Shown: positions 16,733 to 24,532 of the stretch, in pieces
Numbering within the stretch: the stretch's first letter is position 1
Layout: every line of letters starts with the position of its first letter
Source of the DNA: Onthomorpha sp937906975
GTDB taxonomy: Bacteria > Bacteroidota > Bacteroidia > Bacteroidales > P3
DNA length: 64,000 nt
NCBI GenBank assembly: GCA_045614605.1
Contig: JAZLDH010000007.1
Span: 124,001 to 188,000 of the forward strand
Reading direction: 5' to 3'
Translations under genes and position numbers: made by a program
Notes under the pieces: generated by a model
Seen by the model: the letters and a program-made list of their open reading frames with translations, nothing else
What the model was told of the DNA's origin: nothing
The model's database searches: none

Positions 16733-18685
16733 ATGAGCGAAGAATTAAGAAAAGGAGAATATACCGCCGCCAATATTAACGTATTGGAGGGTTTGGAAGC
16801 AGTAAGAAAAAGACCTGCAATGTACATTGGTGATGTTAATGTTAGAGGTTTGCATCATCTTGTTTATGAAGTGGTAGATAATTCCATAGACGAAGCATTG
16901 GCTGGTTATTGTAATAAGGTAAGCGTTCAAATATTAGAAAATAATTCCATAAGAGTAGAGGATAACGGTAGAGGTATCCCTGTTGATATTCACCCAAAGG
17001 AAGGCCGTTCAGCATTGGAAGTAGTTATGACAGTCTTGCACGCAGGTGGTAAGTTTGATAAAGGTTCTTATAAAGTATCTGGTGGTTTGCACGGTGTGGG
17101 TGTTAGTTGTGTTAATGCCTTATCAACACATTTGAAAGTAAACGTTTATAGAGATGGTAAAATCTATGAACAAGAATATTCAAGAGGCGTTCCTCAATAT
17201 GCAGTAAAAGAAATTGGCACAACAGACAAAAGAGGTACAGTTGTAGAGTTCCTTCCAGATGATGAAATCTTTACAGTTAGTGTTTACGATTACCAAACTC
17301 TTGCTTCAAGACTAAGAGAACTTGCATTCTTGAATAAAGGAATAGAACTATCTATTACAGATTTTCGTCAAAAGGACGATGAAGGAAACTATTTAAGCGA
17401 AACTTTCTATTCAGAAGAAGGATTAAAAGATTTTATATCATACTTAGATGCAACAAGAGAGCATCTAATTCCAGAGCCTATTTATGTTGAAGGAGAAAAG
17501 CAAGGAATCCCTATTGAAATAGCAATGCAATACAACACAGGCTTTACAGAAAATCTTCACTCATACGTAAACAATATCAACACTCACGAAGGTGGTACAC
17601 ACTTGACAGGATTTCGTCAAGCAATGACAAGAACACTTAAAAACTATGCCACAAAAGAAGGATTGTTAGATAAGTTGAAATTTGAAATTGCAGGAGATGA
17701 CTTTCGTGAAGGGCTAACCGCAGTAATATCTGTAAAGGTTGCAGAGCCACAATTTGAAGGCCAAACAAAAACTAAGTTAGGAAATAGCGAAGTTGCCCCA
17801 GCCGTTGCAGCAGCTGTTAGTGAAATATTAGCAAACTATTTGGAAGAGCACCCAAAAGAAGCAAAACAAATAGTAGATAAAGTAATCCTTGCAGCAACAG
17901 CAAGACATGCCGCAAGAAAAGCAAGAGACCTTGTACAAAGACAAACAATATTAGGAGTAGCAGGCTTACCTGGAAAATTATCTGACTGTTCAAGCAACGA
18001 CCCAAGCGTATGCGAATTATTCCTTGTCGAAGGGGACTCAGCGGGAGGAACAGCAAAACAAGGAAGAGATAGAGAACACCAAGCAATCCTACCACTTAGA
18101 GGAAAGATTCTTAATGTTGAAAAAGCAATGCAACATAGAGTATTGGATTCTGAGGAAATTAAAAATATCTATACCGCATTAGGAGTATCAATAGGCACAA
18201 AAGAAGACTCAAAGGCATTGAATATGGAAAAACTACGTTACCATAAAGTAATTATCATGACCGATGCCGATGTCGATGGTGCGCATATCGCAACCCTTAT
18301 TTTGACATTCTTCTTCCGTTACATGAGAGAATTGATAGAAGAAGGACACGTATTCATTGCAGCACCACCTTTGTATGGCGTTTCTTCCTCAACCAACAAG
18401 CAAAAAAGATATTGTTGGACAGAAGAGGAGAGAGAAGCCGTTGTTGCAGAGTATTCAACAGGCAAAGGCAAGGTTGAAATACAACGATACAAAGGTCTTG
18501 GAGAAATGAACGAAGAACAACTTTGGGAAACCACAATGGACCCAGCAAGACGTATCTTAAAACAAGTTACAATCGAAAACGCCTCAGAAGCAGACAGAGT
18601 ATTCTCAATGCTTATGGGCGATGACGTACCACCAAGACGAGAATTCATAGAACGAAACGCAACATACGCAAACATAGACGCGTAA
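16733..18685 (+). CDS. gyrB: DNA gyrase subunit B
   Basis: 650 aa, normal for Bacteroidota. The ATPase domain shows YTAANINVLEGLEAVRKRPAMYIG, the Bergerat motifs EVVDNSIDEALAG, EDNGRGIPVDIH and GGLHGVGVSCVNALS. The transducer follows, and the TOPRIM domain begins near residue 430 (LVEGDSAGGTAKQGRDR, catalytic Glu; DADVDGAHI for metal binding). The C-terminal IQRYKGLGEMNEEQLWETTMDP completes it. The phasing of synonymous codons shifts along the gene: the first third is T/G-rich, the last third A/C-rich. gyrA and the recF/dnaN group are not adjacent. A hairpin terminator follows. Confidence 0.97.
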   Translation: MSEELRKGEYTAANINVLEGLEAVRKRPAMYIGDVNVRGLHHLVYEVVDNSIDEALAGYCNKVSVQILENNSIRVEDNGRGIPVDIHPKEGRSALEVVMTVLHAGGKFDKGSYKVSGGLHGVGVSCVNALSTHLKVNVYRDGKIYEQEYSRGVPQYAVKEIGTTDKRGTVVEFLPDDEIFTVSVYDYQTLASRLRELAFLNKGIELSITDFRQKDDEGNYLSETFYSEEGLKDFISYLDATREHLIPEPIYVEGEKQGIPIEIAMQYNTGFTENLHSYVNNINTHEGGTHLTGFRQAMTRTLKNYATKEGLLDKLKFEIAGDDFREGLTAVISVKVAEPQFEGQTKTKLGNSEVAPAVAAAVSEILANYLEEHPKEAKQIVDKVILAATARHAARKARDLVQRQTILGVAGLPGKLSDCSSNDPSVCELFLVEGDSAGGTAKQGRDREHQAILPLRGKILNVEKAMQHRVLDSEEIKNIYTALGVSIGTKEDSKALNMEKLRYHKVIIMTDADVDGAHIATLILTFFFRYMRELIEEGHVFIAAPPLYGVSSSTNKQKRYCWTEEEREAVVAEYSTGKGKVEIQRYKGLGEMNEEQLWETTMDPARRILKQVTIENASEADRVFSMLMGDDVPPRREFIERNATYANIDA

Positions 18686-18702
18686 TCAAAAAATAAACAA
18701 AA

Positions 18703-18740
18703 AAGAATGCTCCTTGAAACATCTTGGAGCATTCTTTTTT
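18703..18740 (+). terminator. Rho-independent terminator after gyrB
   Basis: AAGAATGCTCC (18703-18713) pairs with GGAGCATTCTT (18726-18736), 12-nt loop, then a T-run to 18742 that leads straight into the 21-bp array. Confidence 0.85.
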
Positions 18741-18742
18741 TT

Positions 18743-18810
18743 CTTTGTTTCAGAAAAAAAATACTTGATTTCAGAAAATTGTTTCTTGATTTTATTTTTC
18801 TCTTTCTTTG
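18743..18810 (+). repeat. 21-bp phased CTTTG/CTTGA array D
   Basis: Cores at 18743 (CTTTG), 18764 (CTTGA), 18785 (CTTGA) and 18806 (CTTTG), each exactly 21 bp apart. The spacers differ strongly between units, so only the core and its phase are conserved. The last core ends 21 bp before the -7 box of the next gene and may supply its TTG element. Confidence 0.75.
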
Positions 18811-18831
18811 AATTATTATCAATAAAATCAT

Positions 18832-18839
18832 TATTTTTG
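18832..18839 (+). promoter_or_regulatory. -7 box of the yhcG-type gene
   Basis: TATTTTTG ends 4 bp before the ATG at 18844, so the transcript would be leaderless or nearly so unless translation starts downstream. Confidence 0.5.
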
Positions 18840-18843
18840 CAAT

Positions 18844-19905
18844 ATGGGACAAGATATTGAAATTTTCAAACTTAACAATACTAATGATATTTTCAAAGAT
18901 GTAGAAAATATTGTTGAACAAGCACGTGGTTATGCTTACAATGCTGTAAACATTGCTATGGTGCAACGAAATTGGTTATTGGGAAAACGTATTGCAGAAG
19001 AAGAATTGCAAGGTGAAGATAGGGCTATATACGGCAAAGAGGTTGTAAAACAACTTTCTCTACACTTAACAAATATTTATGGCAAAGGATTTACGCAAAG
19101 TAATCTTTATCAGTTTGTTCAGTTCTATAAATTTTTTCCAGAGATTTTCCACACAGCGTGTGTAAAATCTCAAATACTTTCATGGTCTCATTATAGAACC
19201 TTACTCAGAGTAACGGATAAAGATGCACGAGATTGGTATTTACAAGAGGCAATCAACGAAATGTGGTCTGTAAGAACGCTTGATAGAAATATTGCTTCTC
19301 AATATTATTATCGTTTGCTACAATCACAAAACAAAAAGAGAGTAAAGGAGGAAATGAATCAAATAACTACTCCTTTTCAACAAGATAAATTAGAATTTAT
19401 TAAAAATCCTATTGTTGCAGAGTTTTTAGGTTTAGCACCAAATGCTGACTTTTCGGAAACGGAACTTGAATCCTCTATTATTACTCATATACAAAAATTT
19501 GTAATGGAGTTAGGTAAAGGTTATGCTTTTGTTGCTCGACAACAACATATCAAGACTGATATGGGAGATTACTTTATTGATTTGGTATTTTATAACTATA
19601 TACTTAAATGTTTCTTGTTGATAGATCTTAAAACATCAAGAATTACTCATCAAGATGTTGGACAAATGGATATGTATGTAAGAATGTATGATAATTTAAA
19701 GCGTACACAAGGAGATAATCCTACAATAGGACTTATTCTTTGTTCGGAAACAAGTGAAGATATGGCACGTTATTCAGTTCTACATGATAATGAGCGTTTG
19801 TTTCAAGCAAGATATTTAACCTATTTACCAACTATAGAACAACTAAAAGAAGAAATAGAATTGCAAAAAGAGATTTTCAGACAACAACACGAAGACAATA
19901 AATAA
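18844..19905 (+). CDS. YhcG/DUF1016-family PDDEXK nuclease
   Basis: 353 aa. The DUF1016 N-terminal helical domain is seen as NIAMVQRNWLLGKRIAEEE, LSLHLTNIYGKGFTQSNLYQ and SWSHYRTLLRVTD. The C-terminal nuclease domain carries GKGYAFVARQQHIKTDMGDYF, IDLVFYN and LLIDLKT, the D...(D/E)xK pattern of PDDEXK enzymes near residues 236-265. YhcG proteins are accessory genes often linked to restriction-modification loci; here none is nearby. A DNA-processing or defence role is inference. The gene is flanked by the 21-bp array D and by the first copy of the CGCTCGT terminator repeat. Confidence 0.88.
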   Translation: MGQDIEIFKLNNTNDIFKDVENIVEQARGYAYNAVNIAMVQRNWLLGKRIAEEELQGEDRAIYGKEVVKQLSLHLTNIYGKGFTQSNLYQFVQFYKFFPEIFHTACVKSQILSWSHYRTLLRVTDKDARDWYLQEAINEMWSVRTLDRNIASQYYYRLLQSQNKKRVKEEMNQITTPFQQDKLEFIKNPIVAEFLGLAPNADFSETELESSIITHIQKFVMELGKGYAFVARQQHIKTDMGDYFIDLVFYNYILKCFLLIDLKTSRITHQDVGQMDMYVRMYDNLKRTQGDNPTIGLILCSETSEDMARYSVLHDNERLFQARYLTYLPTIEQLKEEIELQKEIFRQQHEDNK

Positions 19906-19910
19906 TAACT

Positions 19911-19964
19911 CAAAGAAAAACGCTCGTAAGTCTTTGAAATATTTTGACAAACGAGCGTTTTATT
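19911..19964 (+). terminator. CGCTCGT hairpin terminator, copy 1
   Basis: Stem AAAAACGCTCGT (19916-19927) pairs with ACGAGCGTTTT (19951-19961); loop of 23 nt. The loop is identical at nearly every base to the copy at 23739. CAAAG (19911) and CTTTG (19932) are 21 bp apart. It separates the yhcG-type gene from the convergent T9SS gene. Confidence 0.85.
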
Positions 19965-19979
19965 TTTCTAATTCTTTTC

Positions 19980-21284
19980 TTATTCCACAATCAATTTCTT
20001 TTTCACGCTACCTTTTGCGGTGTTAATCTTGACAATGTATGTTCCCGAAGATAAATTGCTAATATCTATATCTTTTTCAAAATTATTTACTTTTGTTTCT
20101 ATTAGTAATTTTCCAACCATATCAAAGACTTGAACATTATTTATCGTGTAATGACTCATTACCTTAAAGTAATTATTCGCAGGGTTAGGCATTAGGTAAC
20201 ACATTTTCTCTAATTCTACCTCCGAAAGCGATTGAGTATTTGAAGGAATCATAATAATAGGCACCATATTTATATAAATATTTTGCCAAATCGTATAAGC
20301 GGGATCGTCTGCAAATCTCACCCATTCTCCATTACGTCTAATATATTTCTCAGTAGGAAAACTACATAAAGGAATATTATCATCAGGACCTAAAGTTTTT
20401 ATATAATCCAGATATAAATACATGGCTGGACCGAAATTATAATGATTAGGCTGAAAATCTTCTGAATACCATTGTCCTGTTATTGAATCTTTACAAAAAT
20501 AATACAATTGATCCCAAGGCATCATTCCCATGTAAATTGTATCATAATTAAGTCCGCATTCAATCGGTCCTCCGTGAGCAAAAATAGCATCTCTTAAACA
20601 AGGACTATAAACATTACATGTGTGATGTATATTAAAACTACTAGGATTATACTTAGGGACATCAAATGCTATTTTAAAGCTATTTAAATTTGTAAGACTT
20701 GCATAATATCTTTCTTGAAAGTAATATGTGTTCCAACCATTTCTATTCCAATTTACAATAGAATCTAAACTTGGACCCGTATTAAAAGTATTGAATATTG
20801 TGCGAGAAATAGTATCAAAGTTATCATCTAAAATACAAATATCTCTAAAATCATCAAGAGATTCAAAACCTACTTTGATTGCAACACCAACAATCACGTA
20901 ATTATCATAAGGAATAGATGTTTGATCTAAATAATAATCTTGAGCAAATGCTTCTGCATAGATTTGATTATTATAAGAAGTTGCTCCAATCACATAACCC
21001 TCAACAATAGGAGCAGAAGTGTCGCACCATAATTTATAATATGGAGCATAATATCGCCATTGTCTATAAGTTTCTGAATAAGGCGTTGAAGCTCCTGAAA
21101 TATATGGTATATGTGTTCTATGAGTATCACTTGTAGAAAAACAATTAGAAAAATATGTGGTGTCAAAAATATAAAGTAAATCGTATTGACTTGAATCAGG
21201 AGGTAGAATTAAATTATATTGTGCTTTAAGATTTAAGTTTGAAAACAATAATGCAAGTAATAAAATTAAGACTGACTTTTTCAT
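19980..21284 (-). CDS. Secreted protein with type IX secretion C-terminal sorting domain
   Basis: 434 aa with a signal peptide (VLILLLALLFSNLNLKAQ). The central ~330 residues are rich in Tyr, Asn and Asp with no recognised fold. The C-terminal ~75 residues are a classical T9SS type A sorting domain: MCYLMPNPANNYFKV, VQVFDMVGKLLIETKV, then DISNLSSGTYIVKINTAKGSVKKKLIVE. The protein should therefore cross the outer membrane by the Por/Gld machinery and be surface-attached or released. It lies 27 bp downstream of another secreted-protein gene, presumably in one operon. Confidence 0.85.
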   Translation of the reverse strand: MKKSVLILLLALLFSNLNLKAQYNLILPPDSSQYDLLYIFDTTYFSNCFSTSDTHRTHIPYISGASTPYSETYRQWRYYAPYYKLWCDTSAPIVEGYVIGATSYNNQIYAEAFAQDYYLDQTSIPYDNYVIVGVAIKVGFESLDDFRDICILDDNFDTISRTIFNTFNTGPSLDSIVNWNRNGWNTYYFQERYYASLTNLNSFKIAFDVPKYNPSSFNIHHTCNVYSPCLRDAIFAHGGPIECGLNYDTIYMGMMPWDQLYYFCKDSITGQWYSEDFQPNHYNFGPAMYLYLDYIKTLGPDDNIPLCSFPTEKYIRRNGEWVRFADDPAYTIWQNIYINMVPIIMIPSNTQSLSEVELEKMCYLMPNPANNYFKVMSHYTINNVQVFDMVGKLLIETKVNNFEKDIDISNLSSGTYIVKINTAKGSVKKKLIVE

Positions 21285-21311
21285 AACTTTAAAGGTATTT
21301 AATTAAACAAT

Positions 21312-22988
21312 TTATTTTAAACAATGTATTTTTATGTCTGAATTTGTTTTTAAAGGTATAAGACTATATCTAATAAACACGTGAAGTTTTGATTTTGAAA
21401 GGTGAAGTATAGTCAACTGATTATCTGATACGCTTTCGATTGGGTGGTAGAATTTACATTGAGTTAATGTTGGAATAGAAGTTACAGAAATTGGGTTTAA
21501 TGATGAAACTTGAAATTTATCATATATATAACAAGGATAGTTATAAAAACAACTATTATTTTTTGTGTCATAAATTAGCATTTGGTTATCATGCATATAT
21601 CCAGCAACAGTGTAGTCGGAATGATTAGATACATTTAAATCACTATAAGATAAATCATACCCATCTTTATAATTTATTTTGTATTTTATATAATCGTATG
21701 GGAAAGTTGTTGTATCGCTCATTTTTAAGTGAAAAACAAAATCTTCTTTTTGATTATCAAAAATAGTTTTTTTCAAAACCACTAACTCTTCTTCTTTCTC
21801 TAAATATTCACAATCATAAATTGCAAATCCTTGTTGAAGTGTATCAAAAATAGAAACCTTAGATGTCATAAAACTATTATTATCACCATGCATAATTTCA
21901 AAAGCACATGTATATTGATTGTATGGGAAATAACAATTATTGTAAACAATAGCAATCTGATCTTTAAATGTATGTGTGGTTTTTACTCCATACGCTTGAT
22001 GAACAGGATAAGGGAGGTTTAATCTTCCTGTATGTTGTTGACGACTTATTTTATCAAAAGAATAAATGTCAATATATGCTGCATGGTTCAAACTATCCCA
22101 AACGTTTGTGAAACTATAATTTATAGATGTTAAATATATTTTGTGAGGTGTTTCTGTTATATCTGCAAATTTATTATAATAGCAACTTCCAATAGTATCA
22201 GAAGGAATATAAAACATTTCAAAATCATTTGCTAATCCATAAGTTGCTGAATCTCCTTGAAAAAATACATCAAAATAATTGTTTATAGCAGTATCTTCTT
22301 TTATAGTGTAAAACATAAAGAAATCTAAATAATATTCAGAAGGATCAACGAATGTGCTATTTATATCCCCATAAGGATCAAATTGTAATTTTTCATAAGG
22401 AGGTTTTCCATAGTACATTTTACCAATTCCTGCAATGGTAGTATTATTTGTAGAGTCTTTGAAAACTTCTATTCGATCTATTGAAAAAATACTATCTTGA
22501 TAAGCATTGTTTATTAAAGTGTACTTTATACCAGATGAAATAATAGGCGATATGTGTGTAGAAGAATCTGGTGTTATTACAGAATCCATAGGTGTTATAT
22601 TATAATTTTTAAATAATGTTTCTATTTTAATGTATGCGAGAAATGCAACATTTGAACCATTGTTATTTACACTGCCACAGAAATACAAAGTATCTCCTTC
22701 AATAGCAAAGTCTTTGACATTAAAGTAGTTACTTAAAGTTGCGCTTTTAGCAGTTTCCGTATTACCATTTTCTGTTAAAGTGAAAACACCTCTTCCACTT
22801 GCATTTTGAGATAAAATTACATGTCTATCTTTATTCCAATATAAAACTTTTTGTGTGTATGGTGACAATCTGTCTGCTCCTGCTGATACACTTGAAGTAC
22901 GTGTAGCATCTATACTATCAATAAAGACTTGCGAACTCGCAATTCCAAACATTAGAATGGAGATTGCAAAAAATAAGATTTTTTTCAT
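21312..22988 (-). CDS. Large secreted protein of unknown function
   Basis: 558 aa from the ATG at 22988, chosen because MKKILFFAISILMFGIASSQ is a clean signal peptide and the start follows a canonical promoter; a longer frame from 23057 would start upstream of that promoter. The sequence is dominated by beta-type strands with many Asp, Ser and aromatic residues (QVFIDSIDATRTSSVSAGAD; NTETAKSATLSNYFNVKDFA) and could form a beta-propeller-like or adhesin-like exoprotein. No T9SS sorting domain is seen at its C-terminus (ending KTNSDIKIHCLK), unlike the downstream gene. The function is not recognised. Confidence 0.6.
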   Translation of the reverse strand: MKKILFFAISILMFGIASSQVFIDSIDATRTSSVSAGADRLSPYTQKVLYWNKDRHVILSQNASGRGVFTLTENGNTETAKSATLSNYFNVKDFAIEGDTLYFCGSVNNNGSNVAFLAYIKIETLFKNYNITPMDSVITPDSSTHISPIISSGIKYTLINNAYQDSIFSIDRIEVFKDSTNNTTIAGIGKMYYGKPPYEKLQFDPYGDINSTFVDPSEYYLDFFMFYTIKEDTAINNYFDVFFQGDSATYGLANDFEMFYIPSDTIGSCYYNKFADITETPHKIYLTSINYSFTNVWDSLNHAAYIDIYSFDKISRQQHTGRLNLPYPVHQAYGVKTTHTFKDQIAIVYNNCYFPYNQYTCAFEIMHGDNNSFMTSKVSIFDTLQQGFAIYDCEYLEKEEELVVLKKTIFDNQKEDFVFHLKMSDTTTFPYDYIKYKINYKDGYDLSYSDLNVSNHSDYTVAGYMHDNQMLIYDTKNNSCFYNYPCYIYDKFQVSSLNPISVTSIPTLTQCKFYHPIESVSDNQLTILHLSKSKLHVFIRYSLIPLKTNSDIKIHCLK

Positions 22989-23013
22989 AACATTATAATT
23001 TTGATTTACGTTG

Positions 23014-23043
23014 CAAATATATAAACAAAAAAGAATATTCCAA
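23014..23043 (-). promoter_or_regulatory. Canonical promoter of the T9SS-cargo operon
   Basis: On the minus strand: TTG at 23043-23041, 19-bp spacer, TATATTTG at 23021-23014, then 25 bp to the ATG at 22988. Confidence 0.7.
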
Positions 23044-23125
23044 ATTTTTTTATTCAAAAAAAATAAAGGGCGGGCGGTGTTGTTTGTTGGAGAATTTAAA
23101 CATCAAAAATACATTCATCTTTTTT

Positions 23126-23193
23126 CTTTGCTTTTTCAATTTTTTCCTTAGCTTTTTTGAAATTTTCCTTAGGATTTTTAAATTTTTTCTTAG
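23126..23193 (+). repeat. 21-bp phased CTTTG/CTTAG array F
   Basis: Cores at 23126 (CTTTG), 23147, 23168 and 23189 (CTTAG), each exactly 21 bp apart, with T-tract spacers of the CTTTTTTGAAATTTTC type. A CAAAG follows at 23211 (22 bp). Spacer order and sequence match array I at 32239, so the two arrays are homologous. This and the next three entries account for the gene-free stretch 22989-23474. Confidence 0.85.
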
Positions 23194-23218
23194 CATTTTT
23201 TTATCGCTATCAAAGAGG

Positions 23219-23285
23219 GGGTGTGAATTTAAATGACATAGGGGTATCAATTTAACTGACATAGGGGTGTCAATTTCACTGACAG
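23219..23285 (+). repeat. Three 23-bp tandem repeats containing GACATAGGGG
   Basis: GACATAGGGG occurs at 23235 and 23258 and GACAG at 23281, all 23 bp apart. Each unit ends TCAATTTAACTGACA or similar, an imperfect dyad (TGTCA...TGACA). It is followed by an AT microsatellite (23288-23340). The unit resembles the repeated ends of some IS21-family elements, but no transposase is present. Confidence 0.75.
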
Positions 23286-23416
23286 ACATGAATAATAATA
23301 TAAATAATAATAATAAAAATAATATATATATAAATAAAGACATTTTTTATTTTTTCTTTCATTTAGTTTTTTCTTGCATTAAAGCACGAAAAAACAACCT
23401 CAATTTTCGTGAATTT

Positions 23417-23446
23417 TTGTCGTTATTAAAAAATGTTTTACATTTG
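23417..23446 (+). promoter_or_regulatory. Duplicated canonical promoter, copy 1
   Basis: TTG at 23417-23419, 19-bp spacer, TACATTTG at 23439-23446. About 40 bp (from the TTG to GGGCAGAAAT) are the same as at 32446 except for one base. A short inverted repeat (CACGAAAA...TTTTCGTG, ~23383-23410) lies just upstream. Confidence 0.75.
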
Positions 23447-23474
23447 TGGGCAGAAATCAAAACAAAGAGAAACA

Positions 23475-23717
23475 ATGAAAAAATTAGTTCTAATTATCAT
23501 GTCAGTGATATTATTCGCAGCCTGCGAAACAAATCATACTTGTGAATGTAAATACACATATTGGGGATTTACAGGAGATCTTGAAAGTGGTGCTTCTTAT
23601 ATTTTTAAATCTGGTGAAACTCCTTGTGAATATTTTGAAGGAAAAGATACTCATGAAGAAGTTGATGCGTTTGATCATGCTGGAGATAAATATTACGAAT
23701 GTATAAAAGTTGATTAA
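23475..23717 (+). CDS. Small lipoprotein of unknown function
   Basis: 80 aa from the ATG at 23475, chosen because it gives a lipoprotein signal (KKLVLIIMSVILFAAC, Cys17) and lies 28 bp after a perfect promoter; a longer frame from 23433 would start inside the promoter. The mature 63 residues contain three more cysteines (TCECKY, CEYF, YYECIKVD) and are acidic. No family is recognised. The promoter and the following terminator are near-identical to those bracketing the 32.4-34.8 kb cassette. Confidence 0.65.
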   Translation: MKKLVLIIMSVILFAACETNHTCECKYTYWGFTGDLESGASYIFKSGETPCEYFEGKDTHEEVDAFDHAGDKYYECIKVD

Positions 23718-23738
23718 AAATATCGGAGATAATTAACC

Positions 23739-23792
23739 CAAAGAAAAACGCTCGTGAGTCTTTGAAATATTTTGACAAACGAGCGTTTTTGT
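23739..23792 (+). terminator. CGCTCGT hairpin terminator, copy 2
   Basis: Same stem and loop as copy 1, with one loop-side change (CGTGAG for CGTAAG). CAAAG (23739), CTTTG (23760) and a further CTTTG at 23802 are 21 and 42 bp apart. Confidence 0.85.
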
Positions 23793-23808
23793 TTTTTATT
23801 TCTTTGTT

Positions 23809-24531
23809 TTAAAAACTTAGGCTTAAAGAAAATCCTATTTTGTCTTGATATACAAATGGTGCAAAGCCTCCGTTTAGGGATAGGTCTTTGTTTTTGCGAT
23901 TGCTAACGCATTGTTTTATTTTGTCAAAAGCCCAAATTGAAAGTCTTGAACCAAGAATCCCAACGCCAGCTCCGCAAACTACGTCTGAAAACCAATGTCT
24001 ATTGTTATACATTCTAAGAAAGCCTACGGTTGTTGCACAAGCGTAGGCGGCAATTCCATATATTGGCGAACTATCTTTGTAGGTTTGATAAACCAAATCG
24101 GCTCCTACAAAAGAAAATGCGGTATGTCCCGAAGGGAATGAGTTATTTGCTGAGCCATCTGGGCGTTTAATTCCCGTTGCTTGTTTGGTTATTAAAACTG
24201 TTGCACCGACAAATGTGTATGCCATTGCACCTATGCAAACTCTATCAACGAATTTATAGTTGGTTTCTACGCCTAATGTTCCTAATCCTGCAAATGCAAA
24301 TGTTGGAAGATATTGAATGTAGTCATCAATCTTGCATTTGTTTTGATTAAATGATGAAAAGCCTTCTCTAATGTTAAGGTCAAAATCATCTAATGCAGGA
24401 ACAAATTGAGCAAGTACACCATACGAAATTAGCGTTGCTGGTACTATATATTCCCCTTGTGCTTTTGCTTTTTTGCAAGGAGAGAATACTAACAAAATTG
24501 CTAATATCAATAAGATGTACTTGCTTTTCAT
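23809..24531 (-). CDS. PAP2-family membrane phosphatase
   Basis: 240 aa. All three PAP2 motifs are present: KQATGIKRPDG (K-x6-RP), FPSGHTA (PSGH) and RMYNNRHWFSDVV (R-x5-H-x3-D). The N-terminus has a signal/anchor segment (ILLILAILLVFSPCKKAKAQ) and three to four hydrophobic stretches follow. Homologues dephosphorylate undecaprenyl pyrophosphate, phosphatidylglycerol phosphate or lipid A at the periplasmic face; the substrate here cannot be decided. It starts 1 bp after the glyS stop codon, so it is the third gene of a rho-glyS-pap2 minus-strand operon. Confidence 0.88.
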   Translation of the reverse strand: MKSKYILLILAILLVFSPCKKAKAQGEYIVPATLISYGVLAQFVPALDDFDLNIREGFSSFNQNKCKIDDYIQYLPTFAFAGLGTLGVETNYKFVDRVCIGAMAYTFVGATVLITKQATGIKRPDGSANNSFPSGHTAFSFVGADLVYQTYKDSSPIYGIAAYACATTVGFLRMYNNRHWFSDVVCGAGVGILGSRLSIWAFDKIKQCVSNRKNKDLSLNGGFAPFVYQDKIGFSLSLSF

Positions 24532-24532
24532 A

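Noticed and set aside
19911..19964. Integron attC site (imperfect palindrome at the end of accessory genes)
   Set aside because: No RYYYAAC/GTTRRRY core pair or extrahelical bases, no integrase gene, and a normal terminator T-run explains the hairpin.
21312..21500. T9SS sorting domain at the end of the 558-aa secreted protein
   Set aside because: No PNP...GxxVxxxxxxxxGxYxxxI pattern; the C-terminus is unlike that of the downstream cargo gene.
23050..23343. A 97-aa minus-strand frame with heptads of Lys/Arg/Leu (KNLKILRKISKKLRKKLKK)
   Set aside because: It is the translation of array F and of the 23-bp block; it has no plausible start signal and overlaps the promoter of the 22988 gene.
23433..23474. 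Longer start for the small lipoprotein
   Set aside because: It lies within the promoter and hides the lipoprotein signal.
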